Assembly (NCBI GenBank): GCA_030448185.1
Contig: JAUJNL010000012.1
Coordinates: 1 to 64,000 of the forward strand
Direction: 5' to 3'
Length of the DNA: 64,000 nucleotides
Origin: Cytophagales bacterium
GTDB taxonomy: Bacteria > Bacteroidota > Bacteroidia > Cytophagales > 172606-1
The notes beneath the pieces are model-generated. The model had not been told where the DNA came from. It saw only the letters and a program-made list of their open reading frames with translations, and searched no databases. Shown piece by piece: positions 1-9,419 of this stretch. How positions within the stretch are numbered: the first letter of the stretch is position 1; every line of letters begins with the position of its first letter. The translations under genes were made by a program, and so were the position numbers.

Positions 1-430
1 CCTAGGTTTTCTTTTTTCGGATGCCTCCGTGCCCACCTGGTGGACACAATTACCCGCTAAAACTCCTTTACTCACCGGTTGGCTGGCCGGTCCCCGGGCC
101 GAAACTCTTTCCGGAAACGCTTCGCTGTTAGACCAGGCTTTACATTCACTGGCTTATCTGTTCAATGTAAGCTACTCCTACCTACAGGAGCAGTTGGGTG
201 CCTCCCAGGTAGTCAACTGGGCAGCGAATCCTTTTTCCCGCGGGGCTTATACCTATGTTGCCGTAAATGATTCCTCGGCCAGGCAGCAGTTGGGTGAGCC
301 CCTGCAAAACACCTTATTCTTTGCCGGAGAAGCACTGTACAATGGACCCGCTATAGGCACGGTTGAGGCAGCACTGGTAAGCGGCACAAACGCCGCAAAA
401 ATATTGCTGGAGGATGCACAAACTGAATAG
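1..430 (+). CDS. Flavin-containing amine oxidase, C-terminal part (cut by window edge)
   Basis: The frame is open from the first bases of the window, so this is the 3' end of a longer gene. The visible 143 residues contain a segment typical of the end of FAD-dependent monoamine oxidases: FFAGEALYNGPAIGTVEAAL near the C-terminus, followed by an alanine-rich helix. In this family that segment closes the FAD-binding fold and contacts the flavin. The family oxidises amines to aldehydes with release of ammonia and hydrogen peroxide. Substrate cannot be told from this part. The usual family length is about 450 residues, so roughly two thirds lies outside the window. The gene ends 153 bp before hflX on the same strand, and no clear terminator is seen between them. 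Confidence 0.75.
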   Translation, partial: LGFLFSDASVPTWWTQLPAKTPLLTGWLAGPRAETLSGNASLLDQALHSLAYLFNVSYSYLQEQLGASQVVNWAANPFSRGAYTYVAVNDSSARQQLGEPLQNTLFFAGEALYNGPAIGTVEAALVSGTNAAKILLEDAQTE

Positions 431-583
431 CTAATAAGCCTGACTCCTAATTTATTAGGCTACTTTATTCTTTAGGCTATTTCTAAATAATACAGTAAAG
501 AGGTAGTTTTTGAACCTGCAGCACCAGATTACTGTTCTCTAAATGCCCATTAAATAATTTAGAACGGCTTATTAAACACATTA

Positions 584-1777
584 TTGCTATTGACAACTAC
601 CGATAAAAAACAGGAAACAGCCGTGCTGGTAGCCGTAGCGACTACGGGCCAGTCAGCGGAGAAAACGCAGGAGCACCTTCAGGAATTAGCTTTCTTAACC
701 GAAACGGCTGGAGTCAGGGCCAGTAAAGCTTTTATGCAGAAGCTGAAACAGCCTGATGCCCGCACTTATGTAGGGAAAGGCAAACTTGCCGAAATAGCTG
801 CCTACGTAAAAGAGAACGGGATCGACTCAGTTATTTTTGATGATGACCTGTCTCCGGCTCAAGTGCGTAACCTGGAGCAGGTATTGGAATGCAAAATTCT
901 GGACCGCAGCCTGCTTATCCTGAGCATTTTTTCCCAAAGAGCTCAAACTGCCCAGGCCAGAACGCAGGTGGAATTAGCGCACTACCAGTATATGTTGCCG
1001 CGCTTAACCAGAATGTGGTCCCACTTATCCCGGCAAAACGGGGGAGTAGGTACGCGTGGCGGTCCTGGTGAAAAAGAATTGGAGACTGACCGCCGGATTG
1101 TGCGGGACCGGATTACCTTACTGCGGGACAAGTTAAAGAAGATTGAGAAACAGAGTACGACCCGGCGCAAAGGCCGGGAGCAAGCCGTGCGGGTAGCCCT
1201 GGTAGGGTATACCAACGTAGGAAAATCTACGCTAATGCGTTCCATGGCGAAAGCCGACGTTCTGGCCGAAAATAAATTGTTCGCTACCCTGGACGCCACC
1301 GTCCGGAAAGTAGTGCACGACCAGATTCCGTTTTTGCTGACCGACACGGTAGGGTTCATTCGCAAATTGCCCACTACCCTGGTAGAATCTTTTAAGTCTA
1401 CCCTGGATGAGATTCGGGAAGCTGACATTCTGCTGCACGTAGTAGATGTTTCGCATCCCGGTTGTGAAGAGCAGATTGAGATTGTAAACCGTACCTTAAG
1501 CGAAATCGGGGCCGCTGATAAGCCTACGATTTTGGTTTTCAATAAAGTGGATTTATACCAGCCCGAGCAGGCTACCGGAAAAGACGGCGACGAGGCTACT
1601 TTTGAAGATACTCTGACGCGGTTAAAGTCAACCTACTGGAACCGGCAGGATCTAGCAGCTGTATTTGTATCGGCCCAGCAGTGCCAGCATTTAGATGAAC
1701 TCTGGCAGGTTGTGATGCAGGAAGTAGGCAAAGTCTACTACACCATTTTCCCCAACTATTTGTCGCAGGCTGGTTAA
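584..1777 (+). CDS. hflX: Ribosome-associated GTPase HflX
   Basis: A 397-residue protein of the usual HflX length. The N-terminal HflX domain (about residues 15-190) includes the glycine-rich GGVGTRGGPGEKELETDRR segment that marks the family. The GTPase domain follows, with the P-loop GYTNVGKST near residue 208, DTVGF near 253 and NKVD near 320. HflX binds the 50S subunit, splits stalled or hibernating ribosomes and hydrolyses GTP. The start is uncertain: no ATG fits, and TTG codons at 584 and 590 both give a plausible N-terminus. The gene is intact and reads away from the amine oxidase gene upstream. The next gene on the other strand is a broken surface-protein gene. Confidence 0.93.
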   Translation: MLLTTTDKKQETAVLVAVATTGQSAEKTQEHLQELAFLTETAGVRASKAFMQKLKQPDARTYVGKGKLAEIAAYVKENGIDSVIFDDDLSPAQVRNLEQVLECKILDRSLLILSIFSQRAQTAQARTQVELAHYQYMLPRLTRMWSHLSRQNGGVGTRGGPGEKELETDRRIVRDRITLLRDKLKKIEKQSTTRRKGREQAVRVALVGYTNVGKSTLMRSMAKADVLAENKLFATLDATVRKVVHDQIPFLLTDTVGFIRKLPTTLVESFKSTLDEIREADILLHVVDVSHPGCEEQIEIVNRTLSEIGAADKPTILVFNKVDLYQPEQATGKDGDEATFEDTLTRLKSTYWNRQDLAAVFVSAQQCQHLDELWQVVMQEVGKVYYTIFPNYLSQAG

Positions 1778-1893
1778 ATAAATACACCATAGGGAAGGCA
1801 GAGTCTTCCCTTCAAGTATAATTAGAAAGTGGACCTGATTGGTCCTCTTCTTTTTTATGGGGTTGCATATTACCCGAGCACACCCGGTAAGCT

Positions 1894-1939
1894 CTCCTCC
1901 GTTTCAGTACTTGCGTTCATAAGCACTGAAATGGAGGAG
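1894..1939. terminator. Inverted repeat between hflX and the T9SS gene remnant
   Basis: Arms of 19 bases at 1894-1912 and 1921-1939 pair with two mismatches around an 8-base loop. It lies between the convergent hflX (+) and the surface-protein remnant (-). A weaker hairpin sits at 1791-1811 just after the hflX stop. Termination is inferred from position; no long T-run follows. Confidence 0.4.
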
Positions 1940-1969
1940 AAACCTACATTTTACTTTGAATTTAGACGT

Positions 1970-3545
1970 TCACTGCGCTTTAACGAGCCGGTAGCGTTTG
2001 GCTTGGTTACCCGTGCCTACTTCCAGAATATACACGCCGGGAGTATACTCGTTGCCCAGGGTAATTGTTTGCTCAGCCCGTACCTCAGTAAGCACCTTCA
2101 CGACTCTGCCCCGCATATCGTACATGCGCACGGGTACTTTGCCTTGCTCTTGCCCCGTTACCTTCAGCGTGAAAGCCTGTGTAAATGGATTAGGAGCATA
2201 ACTCACGGCCCTACTAGCAGCTTCGAGCCCTCGGTCTACCGCCCGCCGGGCATTGGCTGCGGAGTTAGTTACCGTAAAGTTTACCGTCAGGCTGGCCCCG
2301 GCTGTTCCCGTGGCGTTAGCCCCGGCATAAGGGGTAGCCGTCAACGTGTGTGTACCCTCGGCCAGTGCGCCGTCGTAGTAGTCTCCATCGATATCTCCAA
2401 ACAAGGCGTAGGGGAATACGTTTTCAGTATTTTTCTGGCCGTTCAGGTCAAATACTACGCTGCCAACGATACCAGGACTAGCCGTAGCCCGAACACTTAG
2501 GTTACTGGTAGGCAACGCAGCCAGATCCAGCACGTCTCCATCAGCTAGTGGTTGGATGTCGGACTCCGTATCGGCATTCACCAGGGTAAAGCCCGTTACG
2601 GCAGAGGGCGCACTATTCACCACGGTGAAATTTACCGTAAGGCTCGTACCAGCCATGCCAGTGCCACCAGCTCCCGCGTAAGGAGTAGCCGTCAACTTGT
2701 AATTGCCAGGGGCGAAAGTTTCGCCGAAGTAATCATTACCAATGTTGCCAAACAAGGTGTAGGAGACGTATTCTCCGTATGATTCCTGCTTTGGGTGCCG
2801 CTCAAATCAAACAGGACGCTGCCCAGTGGTTCGGGTGCAGTATACGCTCTGATAGTTAGGTTTTGGGAGGAAAGTGTAGCCAAGTCAATCGTATCATCCT
2901 CAATAATGTCTTTAATAATTTCATCGGTATCGGCATCAATCAGGGCAAAGCTTGCTACTTTCTGGTTCGGAGGGTTACCGTCATCCGTGACTTCAAAAGA
3001 TTGAGTGACACCAGGAGCAGCATTATAATTAGTATTGCCCACCTGCGAAGCCCCTACAATGACAGTTCCTATACCGGTAAGGGTTACTACATTGCCAACA
3101 ATAGTAGCCGGCCCGGAAATTACCGTGAAAGTAACGGGTAGTCCTGAGTTTGACGTAGCAGTGAGATTAAAAGGAGATTCCTGGAGTATTTTATCGGGTA
3201 TGGGCTCGAACGTGATAGTCTGTTCGCTTTAATTACCTGAAAGTCAGATATAATCTGATCGAATTGGCCATCTGCATTGATTACTCTTACATTGTATATA
3301 CCTACCGGCAGGTTGTTTGGGCTATTACCCGTAATGGTAGTTGAATTTACAATATTTAAATTATCAATGTTGACTCCTCCTATTTCGACTTTGGTTGCAT
3401 TATTGAAGTTCGATCCACTGATGGTGAAGACTACGGAACTACCAAAGATGCTGATTTGGGGTTGTATGGAAACAATATTCGGCGGAAGCACATTAGTTAT
3501 AGTCAAGCCTTTAACTACCGTGGCAGATTGACCGTCAGGATTGGT
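1970..3545 (-). pseudogene. T9SS-sorted surface protein with TIG and repeat domains, 5'-truncated and frameshifted
   Basis: Read on the minus strand, the pieces give in order: an IPT/TIG-type segment starting with TNPDGQSAT; an MBG-like segment containing GLPVTFTVISGPATIVGN; two tandem repeats of about 120 residues that each end in LTATPYAGA and a SLTVNFTV strand; and a C-terminal type IX secretion sorting domain (SYAPNPFTQAFTLKV, then MYDMRGRVVKVL). Two frameshifts, near 3230 and near 2760-2790, split the frame. The 5' end, which should hold the signal peptide and further domains, is missing: homology to a TIG domain starts abruptly at about 3545, exactly where a fecR fragment of the other strand begins. 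Intact relatives are secreted through the outer membrane and attached to the cell surface. As seen here it cannot be exported. Confidence 0.8.
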
Positions 3546-3887
3546 TGGAAGGCCATTCAGTTGGCTCCGCGGGAAAAGGCCATCTACCGGGAGCAGGGGC
3601 ATCAACTCGTGAAACAGGAAACCCCCTCAGTAATTACCTATGCAGCAGGCACCGAATATGCCATGAACTTTACGGATACACCTATACCAAAAATTATCAA
3701 ACGGATTGAACGGAAGTTTAATGTATCATTTGTGGGGTCCACGGAGACATTTGCTAATTGCCGGCTCACGGCCGATCTGACCGATCAGTCACTGGAACGG
3801 ACACTTCAAATGGTTACCCTTTCAGTAGACGCTTCTTACCGGATCGTGCAGGATAAGGTGTATTTGGAAGGAACCAGCTGCCCCTGA
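3543..3887 (+). pseudogene. FecR-family anti-sigma factor, C-terminal remnant
   Basis: From about 3546 the plus strand encodes a stretch typical of the end of a FecR domain (WKAIQLAPREKAIY) followed by the C-terminal DUF4974-type domain found in Bacteroidota FecR proteins (FTDTPIPKIIKRIERKFNVSF through LSVDASYRIVQDKVYLEG). About 115 residues remain of a usual 320-400. The cytoplasmic N-terminus, the transmembrane helix and most of the FecR domain are absent, as is the ECF sigma factor gene normally found just upstream. In related genomes sigma, FecR and a SusC protein with an N-terminal STN domain act as one signalling relay. The SusC protein downstream carries that STN domain, so this remnant is probably its former partner. 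Confidence 0.8.
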
Positions 3888-4057
3888 AGGATGATTATTC
3901 CTCGATTGTCAGTAACGCATCCATTGTCAGAAAGGCCCATGAACCCCTAATCTTTCACCATAAAAAAACAGTCAACGAATAAGCCCTGAACACTGCCCCT
4001 TGTCGGACAGATGATCTCTTTTTGCCTCATCCCAACCAAATAAAACCATGTAAAACT

Positions 4058-7000
4058 ATGAAAAGGACTACCAAACACTTTCGTTGGCGCTTCTTCGCCA
4101 AACGAGTCGCCTTGTTGCCCATGGCACTGGCAACCCTGCTGATTCAACTGACAGTAGCCCGGCCACAGCTGAAGCAGGATTTACTGAACCAGCGGATTTC
4201 CATTGAGGTAAAAAACCGTTCCCTAACCGAGATTCTGACCGAAATAGAAAAGAAGGCGCCGGTTAAGTTCGTGTACAGCAATAACTTCTTCCAACCCTTC
4301 ACCAATTTGTCACTGTCGGCCCGGCAGGACAAACTGCAGACGGTACTCGATAAGTTGTTCCGGCCACTAAACATTGGCTATCAGCTGATGGACAAAGGCT
4401 ACATTATCCTGAAGAAACCGGTTTCACCGGCCCATTCAGTGGTAACCATGCAGAGTCTGCTGGGAAAAACGTCGCTGCAGGAAATCGGAGCCGCCACGCA
4501 ACTAGCGGCGGAGGAACGGGAGATTACCGGCACCGTTACTACGGCTGATACCAAAGAACCCCTGCCCGGCGTAAATGTCATGCTGAAGGGAACCGCTACC
4601 GGGGTCACTACCGACGGCAAAGGCAATTACCGGATTACCGTTCCTGAAGGCAGCACCTTAGTATTTAGCTTCGTGGGCTATACCACGGAAGAAATTCCGG
4701 TAGGTAGCCAGACCATGCTCGATGTTACCCTGGTTCCTGATGTTAACAATCTGAACGAAGTAGTCGTAGTTGGCTACGGCACGCAGAAGAAGGAAAACCT
4801 GACCGGAGCCGTAGACCAGGTAACCTCAGAGGTGATCGAAAACCGGCCCATCGCTAACCTGGGCCGTGGTTTGCAGGGCGTCATTCCCAACCTGAACATT
4901 ACTTTTTCGGACGGCCAGCCGGGAAAAGGACCTAGGTTCAATATTCGGGGCACTACCTCCATCAATGGCGGTGAACCGCTGATCCTGGTTGATGGGATCC
5001 CGACGGAACCCGATCTGGTAAATCCCAATGACATTGATAGAATCTCGGTACTGAAAGATGCAGCCTCCGCAGCCATTTACGGGGCCCGGGGTGCATTTGG
5101 CGTCATTTTGATCGAAACCAAATCAGGCAGTAAGAATAAAATGCGGGTCAGTTATACTAACAATTTCGCCCTGAATACGCCCACAATTCTGCCTAAGGCC
5201 GTGAAAGACCCATACGCCAGTATGAACTTTACCAACGAAGCCAACAAAGCCTATACGGGTAAAGATTATTTTACGCCCGAAGATATGGAGTATGCCCGGC
5301 AGCGGTCTGCTGACCCATCCTTACCCGCGGTTGTGATCGAACCGGGCAGCAGCGGAGAAAGATACAAGTACTTTGGCAGTACGGATTGGTTTAAGGAAAT
5401 GTACCGGCCGGCGCAGCCCCAGATGCAGCATAATCTGAGTGTATCGGGTGGCAGTGAAAAGATTACCTACTTTTTATCCGGTGGCTACCTCAACCAGAAT
5501 GGCATTTACCGGTACGATGCCGATCAGTTCAAGCGGTACAACTTCCGGACCAAACTGGGCATTGAGCTGACCAAGTGGCTGACGCTGACCAATAACCTGA
5601 ACTACAGCAATGGCATCTATGAATACCCCACCTTTTACGGCAACAACGTAGATATTCAGCGGTACGTAGTGTTGCTGGGCGCGGCGCAATACGTGCCCAA
5701 AAATCCGGATGGCACCTGGACGTACAATGGCTTCCCGGTAGCTTTTCTGCAGGATGGCGGGCGGGGTACCCGCAACGAAAAACTCTTGCAAAACACCCTG
5801 GGCTTCCGGATGTCGTTTCTGCAGAATAACTGGGAGATTATCGGAAACTACACCTACCAGAACGACGGATATGATCTGAAGGAACAGTATAAAACGCTGA
5901 AATACAGTACGCAGCCGGGCCAATTCTCGCAAACGGGAGTCAATCGGGCAACCAACGGGTCCACGGACAATTACTACCACGTCTTCAACCTGTATTCCAG
6001 TTACCAGCGGCAGTTAGGGCTCCATTACCTGAAAGGAATGGTCGGTTTTAACCAGGAACTGAGAACGTTCAGTGGATTTCAGGCCAACCGTACGGGCCTG
6101 ATCAGTGACCTGTCCAGCCTCAACTTGGCGGCGGGAGATCAGACGGTGGACGGCAGTGCCAGCGAATGGGCCATCCGGGGGCTTTTTTACCGCCTCAACT
6201 ATCAGTTTAATGACAAGTATCTACTGGAACTGAATGGCCGCTACGACGGTACTTCCCGCTTTCCCCGGAAGGACCGCTTCGGCTTCTTCCCCTCGATATC
6301 GGCGGGCTGGCGGATCTCCGAAGAAGGTTTTTTTGCGGGAGCAAAAAGAATGGTGGATCAACTGAAACTAAGGGCTTCGTACGGTACGTTGGGCAATCAG
6401 CTCATCCGGGATGAGAACGGCCGGGAAATTCCTTATCCCTACATACCGGGCATGAGTACTGCCCTTTCCGGAGCTATTCTAGGCGGCGTGAGGCCACTAG
6501 TCGTAAACAGTCCTGGCCTGGTATCCCCAACCCTGACCTGGGAAAAAGCCACTACCCTGGACTTTGGACTCGATGCCACTGTGCTCAATAACCGGCTGGA
6601 CTTTACCTTCGACTGGTATATCCGCCATACCCGGGACATGCTGACCAAAGGCCGAACGTTGCCTGCCGTACTGGGCACCACCGAACCCCGCGAAAACGCC
6701 GCCGATCTCCGCACGGAAGGCTGGGAACTTTCCGTGAAATGGCGGGATGATTTCAACCTGTTCGGGAAACCTTTTGACTACGACCTGGGGGTAGTATTAT
6801 CCGATTACCAGGCGAGAATTACCCGCTTTGATAACCCCAACGGGTACCTGGGTGATTACTACGTGGGCCAAAAGTGGGGTGAAATCTGGGGGTTGGAAAC
6901 GGAAGGTTTCTTCCAGTCGGATGATGAGATCAAGAACCACGCCAACCAGACTGCGGTCATGCGTTTTCCGGCCACCATTGGGGCAGGTGACCTCAAATTC

Positions 7001-7603
7001 AAAGACCGAAACGGCGACGGAAAAGTTGACTTCGGCAGCAATACCTTAAGTGATCCCGGCGACCGGTTGGTAATCGGAAATTCCACTCCCCGGTATAGTT
7101 ACGGGGCAAATGGCCGCTTTTCGTGGAATAATTTTACCTTTTCCTTTTTTCTGCAGGGCATCGGCCGGAAAGACTATTATCCGGGCGGCGAAGTGGCTTA
7201 CTTCTGGAGTGCCTACAACCGCGTGAACAATACCCCGCTGGAACATATCGTTGGCAACTACTGGACGCCCGAAAACCCGGATGCGTATTATCCGCGGCTC
7301 AAAGCCTACATTGCCTTTGACAAGAACAAGGAACTGGGAACCGCCCAGACCCGCTACCTGCAGCGTGCAGCATACCTCCGTCTGAAAAACCTCACGCTTG
7401 GTTATACCATCCCCACGGGTTTGACCCGGAAGATGGGCGTGGAACGCTTGCAATTCTACGTGAGCGGCGAAAACCTGTGGGAACGTACCAGATTGGTAAT
7501 GCCGGTTGATCCGGAAGCCCTCAACGCTTCACACAAGTGGGGAGACGGGCAGACCTATCCCTTCCAGCGCACGTACTCTGCGGGCTTAAACGTGACTTTC
7601 TGA
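4058..7603 (+). CDS. SusC/RagA-type TonB-dependent outer membrane transporter with STN signalling domain
   Basis: About 1181 residues from the ATG at 4058, chosen because a basic N-terminus and a hydrophobic signal segment (VALLPMALATLLIQLTVA) follow it; an earlier in-frame ATG at 4022 adds only a polar leader. Domains in order: STN at about 43-120; carboxypeptidase-regulatory-like domain at about 155-240 (ITGTVTTADTKEPLPGVNV); plug with the SusC signature LNEVVVVGYGTQKKENLTGA near 250; then the 22-stranded barrel to an aromatic C-terminus ending VTF. It imports a ligand across the outer membrane using TonB energy, together with the SusD lipoprotein encoded 26 bp downstream. The STN domain normally contacts a FecR anti-sigma factor, but the fecR gene upstream is only a fragment, so transcriptional signalling is probably lost. 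Substrate unknown. Confidence 0.95.
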   Translation: MKRTTKHFRWRFFAKRVALLPMALATLLIQLTVARPQLKQDLLNQRISIEVKNRSLTEILTEIEKKAPVKFVYSNNFFQPFTNLSLSARQDKLQTVLDKLFRPLNIGYQLMDKGYIILKKPVSPAHSVVTMQSLLGKTSLQEIGAATQLAAEEREITGTVTTADTKEPLPGVNVMLKGTATGVTTDGKGNYRITVPEGSTLVFSFVGYTTEEIPVGSQTMLDVTLVPDVNNLNEVVVVGYGTQKKENLTGAVDQVTSEVIENRPIANLGRGLQGVIPNLNITFSDGQPGKGPRFNIRGTTSINGGEPLILVDGIPTEPDLVNPNDIDRISVLKDAASAAIYGARGAFGVILIETKSGSKNKMRVSYTNNFALNTPTILPKAVKDPYASMNFTNEANKAYTGKDYFTPEDMEYARQRSADPSLPAVVIEPGSSGERYKYFGSTDWFKEMYRPAQPQMQHNLSVSGGSEKITYFLSGGYLNQNGIYRYDADQFKRYNFRTKLGIELTKWLTLTNNLNYSNGIYEYPTFYGNNVDIQRYVVLLGAAQYVPKNPDGTWTYNGFPVAFLQDGGRGTRNEKLLQNTLGFRMSFLQNNWEIIGNYTYQNDGYDLKEQYKTLKYSTQPGQFSQTGVNRATNGSTDNYYHVFNLYSSYQRQLGLHYLKGMVGFNQELRTFSGFQANRTGLISDLSSLNLAAGDQTVDGSASEWAIRGLFYRLNYQFNDKYLLELNGRYDGTSRFPRKDRFGFFPSISAGWRISEEGFFAGAKRMVDQLKLRASYGTLGNQLIRDENGREIPYPYIPGMSTALSGAILGGVRPLVVNSPGLVSPTLTWEKATTLDFGLDATVLNNRLDFTFDWYIRHTRDMLTKGRTLPAVLGTTEPRENAADLRTEGWELSVKWRDDFNLFGKPFDYDLGVVLSDYQARITRFDNPNGYLGDYYVGQKWGEIWGLETEGFFQSDDEIKNHANQTAVMRFPATIGAGDLKFKDRNGDGKVDFGSNTLSDPGDRLVIGNSTPRYSYGANGRFSWNNFTFSFFLQGIGRKDYYPGGEVAYFWSAYNRVNNTPLEHIVGNYWTPENPDAYYPRLKAYIAFDKNKELGTAQTRYLQRAAYLRLKNLTLGYTIPTGLTRKMGVERLQFYVSGENLWERTRLVMPVDPEALNASHKWGDGQTYPFQRTYSAGLNVTF

Positions 7604-7629
7604 TTCTATCCTTTTAGCTGATTGATCCC

Positions 7630-9366
7630 ATGAAAAAGATACTATTTTCTCTATTGGCGCTGCTGACATTGGCGGCCTGCAACGATGATTTTATGGAGAG
7701 ATACCCTTTAGATCAGGTATCGCCGCAGACTTATTTCCGCACGGAACCTGAGTTGAACACCTATATTAATGGACTCTACTCCTACTTGCCTTTGCCCAAT
7801 GAGGTGTTTTCGGCTGATTTTCAGAGTGATAATGTAGAAACCAAAGCGTATAACCGGGTGGTGGCCGGCCAGCACCTGGTGGAAACGGATGCATCCGCAG
7901 CCCAGTGGAACTGGGATTACCTGCGGAAGGTAAACTTCTTCCTGGAAAACTACGGCCGCGCTGATGTACCTCCCGAAACCAGGCAACACTACGCCGGTAT
8001 TGCCCGGTTTTTTCGGGCCTGGTTCTATTTTGATAAAGTAAAACGTTTCGGGGCGGTGCCCTGGTACTCCAAGTCACTCTCCTCCGCCGATGCTGACCTG
8101 TACAAAGCCCGGGACTCCCGGGAACTGGTTATGGATTCGGTGCTGGATGACCTGAACTTTGCCGCCGCCAACATCCGCGCCAATGCGCCTTACAGTACGG
8201 TAAACAAATGGGTAGCCCTGGCCCTAAAAGCCCGGGTAGCCTTGCACGAGGGAACTTACCGCAAGTACCACAACCTGGGCAATGAACGGAAATTTCTGGA
8301 AGCGGCCCGCGATGCGGCACAGGCTATTATAACGGGGGGAGTATATAAACTGTATTCCACCGGCAACCCGGCTAAAGATTACCAGGATTTGTTTACGGCG
8401 GAAGACGCTAAAGTCATTGAAGTGCTGCTGCCGCGGGTATATAATTTCGACTTAAAGGTAACCCATGCGGCTAATGGTACTTTTATTACGCCTACCCTGG
8501 GCGGGCCCGGTTTAACCAAGTCTTTGATCGACTCTTACCTCACCAAAGAAGGTACTCCCTTCACAGCAATCCCGGGTTACGACACGGCTAGTTTTTATTC
8601 CGAAACCCAGAACCGTGACCCCCGGCTGGCTCAAACCATTCGCACGCCAGGTTATACCCGTCTGGGGGCTACCCAGAAGCTGGTGCCCGATTTTGACAAT
8701 GCCCGTACCGGCTACCAAGCCATTAAGTTTGTAACCGGCACGACTTCAGACGGATTTAATACCAATACCAATGACCTGCCCATCTTCCGCTACGCCGAAG
8801 TGCTGCTGATTCTGGCGGAGGCAAAAGCCGAACTGGGTGGACTTACCCAAGCGGACCTGGAGGCCACTGTCAATAAACTCCGCCAGCGGGCCGGCATGCC
8901 CAACCTCAACCTCGCCGGACTGGCCATTGACCCGGTACTTGAATCCCAATACCCAAATGTAAACGGATCGCAGAAAGCGGCTATCTTAGAGATTCGCCGG
9001 GAAAGAAGGGTAGAACTGGCCCTGGAGGGATTCCGCTACCAGGACCTGATGCGCTGGAAAGCCGGTCGCCTGCTGGCCCAACCATTTAACGGAATGTACT
9101 TTCCCGGCAAGGGGACCTTTGATCTAGACAGAGATGGCAAGGTGGATATTGCCTTGGTGGACAATGTGCCTACCAGCCGTCAGCCGGGAGTGCAGTACCT
9201 GAAACTGGGCGAGGTATTTGTGCTTTCAGAAGGCAGCAAAGGTCGTATTATTGCGCAGCCGAACCTGAACAAGGTGTTTGACGAAAACAAGCACTATCTT
9301 TTTCCCCTGCCGCGAACCGAACTCGTATTGAACCCGAATCTGGTGCAGAATCCGGGCTGGGAATAG
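7630..9366 (+). CDS. SusD/RagB-family nutrient-binding outer membrane lipoprotein
   Basis: 578 residues beginning with a lipoprotein signal peptide (LLALLTLAAC, lipid on Cys17) and followed by the SusD N-terminal region (FMERYPLDQVSPQTYF) and TPR-like helices. The C-terminal region has the family's EIRRERRVELALEGFRYQDL segment near residues 455-475. SusD proteins form the lid over the SusC barrel and bind the ligand at the cell surface. The gene starts 26 bp after susC and is followed within a few bases by the phosphoesterase gene, so all three are probably one operon. The binding residues do not allow a substrate to be named. It is intact and of normal family length. Confidence 0.94.
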   Translation: MKKILFSLLALLTLAACNDDFMERYPLDQVSPQTYFRTEPELNTYINGLYSYLPLPNEVFSADFQSDNVETKAYNRVVAGQHLVETDASAAQWNWDYLRKVNFFLENYGRADVPPETRQHYAGIARFFRAWFYFDKVKRFGAVPWYSKSLSSADADLYKARDSRELVMDSVLDDLNFAAANIRANAPYSTVNKWVALALKARVALHEGTYRKYHNLGNERKFLEAARDAAQAIITGGVYKLYSTGNPAKDYQDLFTAEDAKVIEVLLPRVYNFDLKVTHAANGTFITPTLGGPGLTKSLIDSYLTKEGTPFTAIPGYDTASFYSETQNRDPRLAQTIRTPGYTRLGATQKLVPDFDNARTGYQAIKFVTGTTSDGFNTNTNDLPIFRYAEVLLILAEAKAELGGLTQADLEATVNKLRQRAGMPNLNLAGLAIDPVLESQYPNVNGSQKAAILEIRRERRVELALEGFRYQDLMRWKAGRLLAQPFNGMYFPGKGTFDLDRDGKVDIALVDNVPTSRQPGVQYLKLGEVFVLSEGSKGRIIAQPNLNKVFDENKHYLFPLPRTELVLNPNLVQNPGWE

Positions 9367-9419
9367 AGATGGAACGGATAGCACAACCGGTAGAAAGGGA
9401 GTATTTCATTAAAATTAAA

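Noticed and set aside
982-1542. 186-codon frame on the minus strand inside hflX
   Set aside because: Antisense shadow of a well-supported gene; the composition is that of a reversed GTPase sequence and no family pattern is seen.
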